Shown here piece by piece: positions 1-6,984 of a stretch of DNA of 64,000 nucleotides. The translations under genes and the position numbers were made by a program. Source of the DNA: Candidatus Rifleibacteriota bacterium (lineage in GTDB: Bacteria > Muiribacteriota > Ozemobacteria > Ozemobacterales > Ozemobacteraceae); NCBI GenBank assembly GCA_015233565.1, contig JADFXM010000008.1, positions 124,001-188,000 on the forward strand, given 5' to 3'. The notes under the pieces are model-generated. The model saw only the letters and a program-made list of their open reading frames with translations, searched no databases and was not told where the DNA came from. The number at the start of each line of letters is the position of its first letter. Positions within the stretch are counted from its first letter, which is position 1.

Positions 1-198
1 TTTTTGGAGCTGATGCAAAAATATTCCCCTGAAGTATTTATTCCGCAAATGATTGTACTCGATTGTAATGGTAAAGTAATTTCCCGACTGAATCCGGATG
101 ATTACGAAAGTAAAGATCAGAAAGGGAATGACCCTGAAAAGTTGGCAAAAATCCTTCTAAAGTGCAGCATTACAGAAAAACAACCGGCGGGAAAATAA
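1..198 (+). CDS. Thioredoxin-like protein, C-terminal fragment
   Basis: Reading frame 1 is open from the window edge to TAA at 196-198, so only the last 65 or so residues are visible. The segment VFIPQMIVLDCNGKVI has the look of the cis-proline loop and following strand of a thioredoxin-fold protein (Ile-Pro, then a hydrophobic strand and an Asn-Gly turn). The tail is polar and charged. The CXXC region would lie upstream, outside the window, so neither enzyme class nor export can be judged. The TTG at 4 and ATG at 13 are probably internal codons. The family call is an inference from one short motif. Confidence 0.45.
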   Translation, partial: FLELMQKYSPEVFIPQMIVLDCNGKVISRLNPDDYESKDQKGNDPEKLAKILLKCSITEKQPAGK

Positions 199-222
199 TC
201 TTTTCCGGGAAGTAAGAAAACT

Positions 223-250
223 TTGGCAATTTAAAAAAATTGCCAATTTT
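223..250 (+). terminator. Probable terminator after the thioredoxin-like gene
   Basis: A perfect 9-bp inverted repeat (TTGGCAATT, 6-nt loop, AATTGCCAA) lies 25 bases after the stop and is followed by TTTT. It lies between convergent genes. The T tract is short, so strength is uncertain. Confidence 0.5.
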
Positions 251-303
251 GCAACCACTTCGTTGAGAATATTAATTTCTTGAAATTGTAAATCCCTGCA
301 TCA

Positions 304-996
304 TTATGGTGGAAAACTAATTTTTGATTTACGGTTTGTAATAAGAAAAGGGTGGCGTTGGAGCCTGGATTCATAATCTGATCTTACTGCTGTTCGGAGA
401 ATAATTGGGGATTCCTTTATTAAGGGGTTGCTTGATTGGCAGGCGATTTCAACGTCGTAATATCGCATTTTCAACATCTCTTTAGGACAAATCGAAAAAG
501 AGGCTATATTAGTACCAAGAACTTGAAAAATTTGTGATTGGCCAGGATTTGCCAAAATGGGATGGATTTTTATTGTTCTTGTTAATGTTTTTTTATTTGG
601 CTCAAAAGCATAGGTAACAATATTTACGGGATTTTCGTCTCCGGAATAATCTTTTCCGGTGGCTCCGGTTGGAAAAACCGGAAAAGAAAATGAAACAGTC
701 GGAGTGGAAATAGGAACAAAACTATAGGATTCTCCGGAACACAAGGCTTTTAAATCCCTCTGGACCGTTTCGAGAATCAAACGAGCGGTTTTTAACATTT
801 CAAGCTTTTCAAACCCCTTTGTGGCAGTCTTTTGACTGTTTATCAAAAAATCAATTGTGGGAAGCAAAATCATGGTTCCTACAGCTAAAACCACAATCAA
901 CTCCAAAAGTGTAGTTCCGCATTTTGTTTGAGGATTTTTCCAACTTATCTGTTTGGTAAGTTTAGAAAATTGAATTTTTTTTAAAATAAATTTCAT
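304..996 (-). CDS. Prepilin-type minor pilin, PilW/GspJ-like
   Basis: Predicted minor pilin or pseudopilin that would be processed by prepilin peptidase and enter a type IV pilus or type II secretion pseudopilus. The processing and methylation motif is CG|TTLLELIVVLAV, with Glu at mature position 5 (TTLLE) followed by a long hydrophobic helix. The open frame extends upstream to 1092, but the ATG at 996 (MKFILKK) is preferred because the extra N-terminus would be encoded by a dispersed repeat (1027-1144) and would give an overlong leader. The C-terminal part is beta-rich and not recognisable, as is usual for PilW/GspJ. It follows the PilV-like gene on the same strand, separated by the repeat. 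Confidence 0.75.
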   Translation of the reverse strand: MKFILKKIQFSKLTKQISWKNPQTKCGTTLLELIVVLAVGTMILLPTIDFLINSQKTATKGFEKLEMLKTARLILETVQRDLKALCSGESYSFVPISTPTVSFSFPVFPTGATGKDYSGDENPVNIVTYAFEPNKKTLTRTIKIHPILANPGQSQIFQVLGTNIASFSICPKEMLKMRYYDVEIACQSSNPLIKESPIILRTAVRSDYESRLQRHPFLITNRKSKISFPP

Positions 997-1026
997 ACTT
1001 TTATTGTAGGAATTGGTAATAGAGTC

Positions 1027-1144
1027 TGTCGAAAAATCCCTTGATTTCCACATTTTAATGTACCCACTCAATTTATCGCCCCGCTTTCTCACATCAACAA
1101 CGAGCCGCTTTGTACCGGATAAAATGTACCGTGTTTTCTGACAG
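1027..1144. repeat. 118-bp repeat R1, copy 1
   Basis: Diverged copy of a sequence also found at 1903-2021 and 2036-2150. The left end is TGTCGAAAAATC. The right end (GTGTTTTCTGACA) is a degenerate inverse of it. Shared inner blocks include AATGTACC, CGCTTTCTC and AACGAGCCGCTTTGTACCG. It sits just upstream of the PilW-like gene and falsely lengthens that reading frame. Confidence 0.7.
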
Positions 1145-1149
1145 CTTCA

Positions 1150-1680
1150 TTAGTCATATTCAGCCCCCACAATTTTTTCAAGTATAATGTTCCCTCTTCT
1201 GATAGACATTTTCGATTTTGGTTGTACAGTTACTCGAATTAAAAAAATTCTGTCGTTGGGGAAAGGGATTAATTCGATTTTTCTTTCAAACTGTTTAAAA
1301 TCATCGGAATAATTAATATTTGAGCCGTCATCTAGTTTAACCATTTCTATACTTTGGAAGGAGCCCAAACCAAATCGTTCAATTAGTGGATTTTTTGGGC
1401 TTAGCTGCATATCGAGTAGTTTTTCATATCCCAAGCCTGAAACCCATTCAAGTGTTTCTTGAGCAAGTGAATAGGCAATCACTTCGCGATATGCATCAAT
1501 AGAACCACGATTAGAGGACGAAAAAAAAGAAAACATTGAGACTAGTGCAACCATTAAAAAAATCAAAGCGATAAAAATTTCGAATAAAGTGAATCCATGG
1601 GCGCAGTGCAAATGGTTGAATTTTCCCAAGGATTTGGGAATATTAGATTTCCGAAGAATAATTGGTGTGGACTGATGCAC
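1150..1680 (-). CDS. Prepilin-type minor pilin, PilV/GspI-like
   Basis: Predicted minor pilin/pseudopilin of 176 residues with a 29-residue basic leader ending HG, cleaved before FTLFEIFIALIFLMVALV, with Glu at mature position 5. After the helix comes a Ser/Asn turn and a segment containing AYSLAQETLEW, typical of the PilV/GspI group. The only in-frame start before the motif is GTG at 1680, with a weak AGG upstream. It is co-directional with the PilW-like gene (304-996) and the PilX-like gene (3719-5143), so the three probably descend from one pilus-assembly operon now interrupted by repeats and metabolic genes. Confidence 0.75.
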   Translation of the reverse strand: MHQSTPIILRKSNIPKSLGKFNHLHCAHGFTLFEIFIALIFLMVALVSMFSFFSSSNRGSIDAYREVIAYSLAQETLEWVSGLGYEKLLDMQLSPKNPLIERFGLGSFQSIEMVKLDDGSNINYSDDFKQFERKIELIPFPNDRIFLIRVTVQPKSKMSIRRGNIILEKIVGAEYD

Positions 1681-1902
1681 TTTTTGTACCTAACGATTTT
1701 TGAAAATTAGCCTGAAAGCTTGCTTCAGAGAAAACGAAAACTTGATTTCATTGTCGCTTCTACTTCGCTCAATCACTTGATTTCGGTAATTTACTCAAAC
1801 AAAAGTCATTGCCAAGGAAAATCCCAATTTTCATTTTTTAGCAAAAATTTGCGTTTGTCGTGGACAGTTGAATCAAGAATTTTCGACAACTTCTAACGAG
1901 TC

Positions 1903-2021
1903 TGTCTAAAATTGTCCTGGTTTTCATTTTCCAATGTACCCACCCGATTTTTCGCCCCCGCTTTCTCGATTTAACAGCGAGCTACTGTGTGCCGAATAAA
2001 AGTTACAGAGATTTTTCGACA
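1903..2021. repeat. 118-bp repeat R1, copy 2
   Basis: Same family as 1027-1144. The right end GATTTTTCGACA is well preserved and the left end TGTCTAAAATTG is degenerate. It is directly followed by copy 3. Confidence 0.7.
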
Positions 2022-2035
2022 ACTTCTAACGAGAC

Positions 2036-2150
2036 TGTCGAAAAATCCCGTATTTTTCATGTTTTTATGTACCGATTCAAAATTTAGCTTCGCTTTTTAG
2101 CATCAACAGCGAGCCGCTTTATACCGAACAAAATGTAGCGAGATTTCAGC
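2036..2150. repeat. 118-bp repeat R1, copy 3
   Basis: Same family. The left end TGTCGAAAAATC is perfect and the right end (GCGAGATTTCAGC) is degenerate. With copy 2 it forms a head-to-tail pair between the PilV-like gene and the small gene at 2176. Confidence 0.7.
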
Positions 2151-2175
2151 TTCTATCGGGTTTTAAAAAAATTGG

Positions 2176-2475
2176 TCACACTTCAGTTACAACGCCCTTC
2201 TCATTCCGTGACCAACCATTTTCAAAAACTCCGGTTTCAAGGTTGAAATGGCTTTCGAATTCGCTCTCTAAACTGCCACCATTATGAAAAATATATCCAT
2301 GAACGGTTTTAATGGAAAGCAGCTTAACCATTTCTTCTTTATCCCAGGGGTGCTCACCGTCGTAATATTCCCTGATTGTCAAAAAGGCAGTATACACACA
2401 TTGCTTGTCAGGGTTGTAGCCAACCATCAGAACTTTATCTTTTAGGTTTTTAGAGAAGGGGGTTTTCTTTGCCAT
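2176..2475 (-). CDS. Hypothetical protein, 99 aa
   Basis: Small soluble protein, basic at the N-terminus (MAKKTPFSKNLKDK) and otherwise acidic and aromatic, with no signal peptide or membrane segment. I do not recognise the family. It starts 14 bp after the carbamate kinase stop with an AGGG a few bases before the ATG, so it is very likely cotranscribed and perhaps translationally coupled to it. No motif supports a function. Confidence 0.6.
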   Translation of the reverse strand: MAKKTPFSKNLKDKVLMVGYNPDKQCVYTAFLTIREYYDGEHPWDKEEMVKLLSIKTVHGYIFHNGGSLESEFESHFNLETGVFENGWSRNEKGVVTEV

Positions 2476-2489
2476 AAATTACCCTTTTA

Positions 2490-3464
2490 TCAATAAGCAA
2501 CGACTGTTGTACCTTCCTTTCCCTCGAGGGCCTGTGGAAGACTTTCAATATCAGTGATAATAACTTTATTATTGGGATTTGCTTGTACAAATTCTATTGC
2601 AGCCTGAATTTTGGGGCCCATTGACCCTGGAGGGAACTCCCCTGATGAAAGGAAATAACGGGCTTCAGCGAGAGTCATCCTGGAAAATTCCCGTTGATCG
2701 GGCTTTCCAAAATTAATTGCAACTTTCTTCACACCGGTAACGATCACCAACAATTCGGATTGTACTGCCAGTGCAATTTTCATGGTTGCAAGATCTTTAT
2801 CTATTACGCAATCCATTCCTTCAATTGTTCTGTCTTTTTCATAATATACCGGAATCCCGCCTCCGCCACCGGTAATAACCACGTAACCCTTGGCTATCAG
2901 TTCTTTAATAGCATCTTTTTCGATTATGTCCAAGGGGTATGGAGATGCAACATATCTTCGCCACCCACGATTAGCATCATTTTTCATCACCCAGTTTTTA
3001 TCCACTTGAAGCTGTTTTGCTTCTTGTTCAGTGTAAAACTTTCCTATGGGTTTTGTCGGATTCTTGATAGCGGGGTCACTAGGATCAACAACTATCTGGG
3101 CAGGAATTACAACCACATTTCTCCAAACTTCATTTCGAATCATCACATTTTGCAAACATTGCTCAATCATGTATCCCATTGATCCGCAGGTCATGGCATC
3201 AGCAACTCCCAGAGGGGTTTCCGGGACTTCATCTTTGGCTTTATCGACCATAAGCATTACTGTTCCTACCTGAGGGCCATTCCCATGGGTTATTACAAAA
3301 TTGAATCCCTTTTTCATGAGTTCAACGAGGGGCTTCATTGAGTTTCTGGTGTTTGCGAACTGTTCATAAACGGTTCCCTTTTCACCTTTTCGCTGAAGGG
3401 CGTTTCCGCCTAATGCCAGTACAATAAGTTTGTTTTTAAACTCTGATTCTTTTTGGAATGACAT
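2490..3464 (-). CDS. arcC: Carbamate kinase
   Basis: Catalyses ADP + carbamoyl phosphate to ATP + carbamate, the last, ATP-yielding step of arginine or agmatine/purine fermentation. The 324-residue length is normal for the amino-acid kinase fold. Visible motifs are the N-terminal ALGGNAL phosphate loop, ITHGNGPQVG near residue 60, VITGGGGGIPV and the VIDKDL nucleotide-binding region, and GSMGPKI near the C-terminus. An upstream GGGAG (minus strand) serves as ribosome site. No arginine deiminase or carbamoyltransferase is adjacent. The gene lies instead between pilin genes, followed by the small hypothetical gene at 2176-2475, so its carbamoyl-phosphate source is not shown by context. Confidence 0.93.
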   Translation of the reverse strand: MSFQKESEFKNKLIVLALGGNALQRKGEKGTVYEQFANTRNSMKPLVELMKKGFNFVITHGNGPQVGTVMLMVDKAKDEVPETPLGVADAMTCGSMGYMIEQCLQNVMIRNEVWRNVVVIPAQIVVDPSDPAIKNPTKPIGKFYTEQEAKQLQVDKNWVMKNDANRGWRRYVASPYPLDIIEKDAIKELIAKGYVVITGGGGGIPVYYEKDRTIEGMDCVIDKDLATMKIALAVQSELLVIVTGVKKVAINFGKPDQREFSRMTLAEARYFLSSGEFPPGSMGPKIQAAIEFVQANPNNKVIITDIESLPQALEGKEGTTVVAY

Positions 3465-3542
3465 GAATTTCTCCCAGTTAAATTACTTTTTAAAAGATTA
3501 TATAAATGCATTAAAACAGAGTCAATCTCTTTTTAAATGTTT

Positions 3543-3685
3543 CAGCAACAAAGAGTAAATTCATATTGACATTGGCAATTAACCATACAATTCAAAAAAA
3601 AATTCGCGCAAAATTATTTTTTCCAAATTTTCTGCACTGCGTTGGTGCAGGTTTATAAGTCAAATATTTTTACTCTTTTTCGCTG
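3543..3685. mobile_element. MITE-A copy 1, 143 bp, with 9-bp target duplication
   Basis: Terminal inverted repeats of 17 bp (CAGCAACAAAGAGTAAA at the left; inverse of the right end CAGCGAAAAAGAGTAAA, 15/17 identical). The element is flanked by perfect 9-bp direct repeats TAAATGTTT at 3534-3542 and 3686-3694. A second, longer copy lies at 5233-5593. It has no coding capacity, so it must be moved by a transposase encoded elsewhere. Confidence 0.85.
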
Positions 3686-3718
3686 TAAATGTTTAAAGAG
3701 GTTTGAACAGCAATTTCT

Positions 3719-5143
3719 TTAAATTTTGTCGTTAAAAACTAACCCCATCCGCCTTAATTGGCCTCCGAAGGTGGAGGAATAAATTTCCTCTCCACTCAAT
3801 GAGTCGCTGTCGTAGAGAATCGTATTATTTTGAGTGGTAGCCATGGATTCAAGATTCAGGCGGTCTACGATCAAATTTCCAAAAATATCAGCCTTTTTGT
3901 TTGAAAAGTTCACGCTTGATTTTTGACTATTTGGATTGGAAGGGTCGTAATTGTATCTAAGGGCAACAAGGGATGCTTCAATTTTTCCCGGTACAATAGT
4001 ATTGGCAATAATATTTCCAATCCAGGTATAAAAGATACATGGACCCTCAGCGGGAGATTTTTTTTTAAAACTCCCCTCGAATTTTATGTCACCCAGAGAT
4101 ATAAGAATTCCTTTCCCTTCGTATTGGAGACCTTTGGGTACAATTAATCCATCAGAGGAGTCATTAATAATGTAAATTCCGTTCAGTTTCAATGTTTTTC
4201 CATCGCAAAAGGGGCTACTGAAAAATTCTTTTGAATTCTTAAAAGTGAATGAACGCACGAGAGAAGAAGTGAAGGGAAGAAACCGTGAGAAGTCCAGTGG
4301 GCCGGTTCTCCCGATTAAGGGGGGGGTGGGAAATTTTGATTCAAGGTATTCATTGCTATCAGTAAAAATGAATTTTCCATTTTTGGCCATTTCACTGCTG
4401 TCGGAATCTCCAAGAAAAATTTTTCCCTTTTTGGAAGTATCTGAATGTCCGATGGTCAAAGTCCTGTCGGAATTATTTGCGGCCCAGACTATAGGGGAAG
4501 AAAATTCTTGTTTTCCATCCCGCACATAAAGGACATAGTCATTTAATGCGGTTGAAGTGTATCCTCGATTTATTCTGTCGGAGGGTTGTGTTCTCAGGCA
4601 AACGTTTTTGAAGTCGAATTCAAATGAAAAATTGGAATTTGTAAGGGATCTGTGGGAAGCCCCCAAACCGATGGAAAAATTTAATTTAATTGTACCTTGA
4701 TATTCGTTTCCAAAAGCTCCCCGTTTTTTAATTCCTCCAACCGTTTCCCATAGCTCGTTGTCGATATTTTGTAAACTGACTTTTCCTGAAAACTCCCATC
4801 GGCTGGGATACACCAATTCATTTGCAAGTTCTTTTGTTCTGGGGAGGTCATCGATTGAAATGATTACTGGAGGGGATTTTGGGTTCTGAAGCAAGTTTTT
4901 AATCTTGGGGTCTTTAATTCGTTTAGTAAGAAAAGTTGCCCGCCACTCTGCCAGTGCGCTTTCAGCGATTATTCTTGTTGTCTCATCCCGGAAAAAAATC
5001 TGAAAAACATTTTTTGATTGTACTGTGGAAAAATAGTATCCAGCTCCAAAAGTCATCATAATTGCGATTAAACCTAGAATTACTGGGAGAACAAACCCCC
5101 TGGCGGGGTTGTTTTGTATTTGTTTTGTAAGCATTGAAATCAT
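3719..5143 (-). CDS. PilX-like type IV pilus assembly protein
   Basis: 474-residue protein with a short basic N-terminus ending ARG, then the hydrophobic helix FVLPVILGLIAIMMTFGAGYY, followed by a charged segment (FFRDETTRIIAESALAEWR) and a long beta-rich region. This matches the PilX/GspK-like class of pilus proteins, whose helix lacks the usual Glu5: here position 5 of the predicted mature protein is Val. It is the first gene of the minus-strand pilin cluster. The family assignment rests on the N-terminus and context. The large C-terminal domain is unrecognised and could be an adhesive or structural domain. Confidence 0.6.
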   Translation of the reverse strand: MISMLTKQIQNNPARGFVLPVILGLIAIMMTFGAGYYFSTVQSKNVFQIFFRDETTRIIAESALAEWRATFLTKRIKDPKIKNLLQNPKSPPVIISIDDLPRTKELANELVYPSRWEFSGKVSLQNIDNELWETVGGIKKRGAFGNEYQGTIKLNFSIGLGASHRSLTNSNFSFEFDFKNVCLRTQPSDRINRGYTSTALNDYVLYVRDGKQEFSSPIVWAANNSDRTLTIGHSDTSKKGKIFLGDSDSSEMAKNGKFIFTDSNEYLESKFPTPPLIGRTGPLDFSRFLPFTSSLVRSFTFKNSKEFFSSPFCDGKTLKLNGIYIINDSSDGLIVPKGLQYEGKGILISLGDIKFEGSFKKKSPAEGPCIFYTWIGNIIANTIVPGKIEASLVALRYNYDPSNPNSQKSSVNFSNKKADIFGNLIVDRLNLESMATTQNNTILYDSDSLSGEEIYSSTFGGQLRRMGLVFNDKI

Positions 5144-5232
5144 TTATGGCCCCAAAAAATGTATTATACCGATTTTACTCTAATCACGTGGAATAATCTT
5201 CACTGTGTAAGTCCATAGAGTCGTAATCTTCT

Positions 5233-5593
5233 CAGCAACAAAGAGTAAATGCATTTTGGCAGTGGCAATTAACCAAGCAATTCAAAAAAATTCGCGAAAA
5301 TTATTTTATCCAAATTTCCTGCACTTGTGGTGATGCAGGTTTATAACGGATGTTCCATGTGTGTATTCTCAATTGGTGCAGTGTTGAAGCTAATCAAAGG
5401 TCAAAATGGGCGATATTTCAAAAAATGGCACAAAACTTCTGAAACAGCTTTCAACAGAGATTTTTACTCTAATGAAATACGGGCTACGCACTTTTTGAAA
5501 AACCGCTTTCTTTTTATTTTCTAGTGCTGATTTTAGATCATTCTCTCGTTAGAACATCAGTTATAAGTCAAGTATTTTTACTCTTTTTCGCTG
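5233..5593. mobile_element. MITE-A copy 2, carrying a nested element
   Basis: Same ends as 3543-3685 (CAGCAACAAAGAGTAAA ... inverse CAGCGAAAAAGAGTAAA). It is flanked by a perfect 9-bp duplication TAATCTTCT at 5224-5232 and 5594-5602. Removing the nested insertion at 5347-5560 restores a copy of about 141 bp, collinear with copy 1, including the inner blocks GGCAATTAACCA and TGCAGGTTTATAA. It lies upstream of the PilX-like gene. Confidence 0.85.
5347..5560. mobile_element. Second MITE nested inside MITE-A copy 2
   Basis: A 214-bp insertion with 9-bp inverted ends (CGGATGTTC at 5347-5355; inverse of the right end CTGATGTTC, 8/9). It is flanked by a 6-bp direct repeat TTATAA at 5341-5346 and 5561-5566. 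Copy 1 of MITE-A has only one TTATAA at this place, which marks the uninserted state. The short plus-strand frame at 5327-5524 spans the junction and is not a gene. Confidence 0.75.
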
Positions 5594-5680
5594 TAATCTT
5601 CTGCAAAGACAGGGGATTGTCTTTATGTAAATTAAAAATAAAGTTTTTCTCAAATTGAGAAACGCTTATGCGGTCTGGCA

Positions 5681-5738
5681 AAAACTTCCCGAGCAATCTT
5701 TACGGAAAGAGAAACACAAGATTGCATCGGGAAGTTTT
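5681..5738 (-). terminator. Long hairpin terminator of the glutaredoxin lipoprotein gene
   Basis: Inverted repeat AAAACTTCCCGAGCAATCTT (5681-5700) against AAGATTGCATCGGGAAGTTTT (5718-5738): a 20-bp stem with one bulge and a 17-nt loop. On the minus strand it ends in a run of T, 30 bases after the stop of the gene at 5768-6442. Confidence 0.75.
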
Positions 5739-5767
5739 AACAATTTTGGATTTGGATTAAAGAACAA

Positions 5768-6442
5768 TTAATTTCCGGGACTATTTTGCTGTGAACTGGA
5801 AGCTGAAGTGCTTCCAAAACCGTGTTGTGTCAACAATTGATCAAGTTGTCCCTGGTTAAAGCCAACGACCAAGTCACCGCAAACGTCGATAACGGGAACG
5901 CCGGTTGGGGTGATTCCATGGGAGGTCAACTTTTGCGCCATCTCCTGGTTAGCAGAACTATCATTTCCTACGTCCTTGTCGACGAATGGAATGCCTCTGG
6001 AATTAAGGTATTCTCGGGTTTTCTGGCACCATGGGCAGGATTGGGTGCCGTAAACGGTTATTATGCAAGCATTAATGCTAGTATTTGTCGCACCGGCCGA
6101 GATATCAGTAGAAGTTACCACTGAAGTGGGAACACTTGTACTTGTTGTAATTGTAATTGCTCCATTGGAAGTATCAATGGAAGTTGTAATATTTATCGTT
6201 GAGTTAGAGGTATCTGTACTGGTTGTTGATGCTGTTCCAGTGCTGGGTAAAACTGTTGACGCACTTGTTCCTGTGGATGTATCCACTATGGTGACTGGGC
6301 TGGAAGCCGTTCCAGCTGAAGTAGAAGTGCTGCTCGAGGTGTCGGTGTTTGTATTGGAACTTTTATGGTGGCAGCCTCCGAATGCAAAGGCAATGGTGAA
6401 TAAAACAAGAATTACCAGTGTTTTTTTGATGTTCCTTTTCAT
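5768..6442 (-). CDS. Lipoprotein with a C-terminal glutaredoxin-like domain
   Basis: Exported thiol-disulfide protein. Residues 1-24 are a lipoprotein signal (hydrophobic core, FGGC, lipidated Cys24). Residues 25-124 are a low-complexity Ser/Thr linker with repeated S/T-rich motifs such as DTSTST. Residues 125-205 are a glutaredoxin/NrdH-like thioredoxin fold with the active site CPWC (136-139) and cis-proline in GVPVID (Pro183). The domain resembles the mycoredoxin/glutaredoxin class that reduces disulfides, but these are normally cytoplasmic. Here lipidation and the linker would hold it on the periplasmic side or cell surface. It is divergent from nrdD, so a link to redox or radical metabolism is possible but unproven. 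A GGGGAGAAG sequence precedes the ATG. Confidence 0.85.
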   Translation of the reverse strand: MKRNIKKTLVILVLFTIAFAFGGCHHKSSNTNTDTSSSTSTSAGTASSPVTIVDTSTGTSASTVLPSTGTASTTSTDTSNSTINITTSIDTSNGAITITTSTSVPTSVVTSTDISAGATNTSINACIITVYGTQSCPWCQKTREYLNSRGIPFVDKDVGNDSSANQEMAQKLTSHGITPTGVPVIDVCGDLVVGFNQGQLDQLLTQHGFGSTSASSSQQNSPGN

Positions 6443-6984
6443 TTTCTTCTCCCCTTTACAAAAAGTTAATTTTTTTTTCTGAAATTGTTTCAGTTACCTT
6501 TATTATAAAAAGTTTTAACTAAACAAGCAAACTTTCAAAATGTAAATTAATTAAAAGAAATGTAAATGTCTCGTTCTTTGGAAATTAGAAAAATGATAAT
6601 ATTAACCTAAAAAAGAGAAAAAAATAGACTTTTCTTGGAGTGAAGCCTATGCACCACCACATCTTAATTTATTCAGTTATAATGATAGTTAAAGAAATAA
6701 ATAAAATATTTTAGACTTTTGAAATTTTGTAAATATTTCTAGTATTTTTCATGAAAGGAAGGGAAATTAAAAGTTCTAAACTCTTTCTCCAAGGCTGTTT
6801 TCATTAAAAAACAAAAATTTGACAAACTTTTCATTAAATGGTTTATTTCGCATCCAACAAATGAATTAAGAAATTGTACCCTGGTTCTTTCGAAAAAAAT
6901 GGAGGTACATTTTCGATTCGCCAATTGCTTAGTGTGAAAAGCGGTTAGGGATGTTTTTTTCTAAAAATCACTTAGGGGGAAAAG
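6443..6984. other. Divergent intergenic region
   Basis: 542 bp, very AT-rich, between the divergent lipoprotein and nrdD genes. It holds a small dyad CTGAAATTGTTTCAG near 6480 and one candidate promoter (6819-6847). No convincing ORF: the minus-strand frame at 6739-6924 has no ribosome site and no recognisable sequence. Confidence 0.5.
6819..6847 (+). promoter_or_regulatory. Candidate sigma-70 promoter for nrdD
   Basis: TTGACA (6819-6824), 17-bp spacer, TTTATT (6842-6847), about 130 bp before the nrdD start. The -35 is perfect and the -10 matches 4 of 6. No clear NrdR box was identified. Confidence 0.35.

Larger units (their letters stand above)
1681..2175. other. Intergenic region with two R1 repeats
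   Basis: No credible gene. It contains R1 copies at 1903-2021 and 2036-2150, joined by a palindromic junction (GATTTTTCGACA ... TGTCGAAAAATC), and an extra right end at 1877-1886. The 1690-1860 stretch shows nothing recognisable. Confidence 0.6.

Noticed and set aside
2694..3273. Two plus-strand frames of 162 and 75 codons
   Set aside because: Both are antisense to carbamate kinase, which is clearly the real gene.
5327..5524. 65-codon plus-strand frame as a possible transposase remnant
   Set aside because: It crosses the edge of the nested element and shows no transposase motif.
6063..6482. 139-codon plus-strand frame rich in Val and Glu
   Set aside because: It is antisense to the Ser/Thr linker and signal peptide of the glutaredoxin lipoprotein; its composition is the complement of that linker and it has no ribosome site.
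6739..6924. 61-codon minus-strand frame between the lipoprotein gene and nrdD
   Set aside because: No ribosome site, no recognisable motif, and it overlaps the candidate nrdD promoter.
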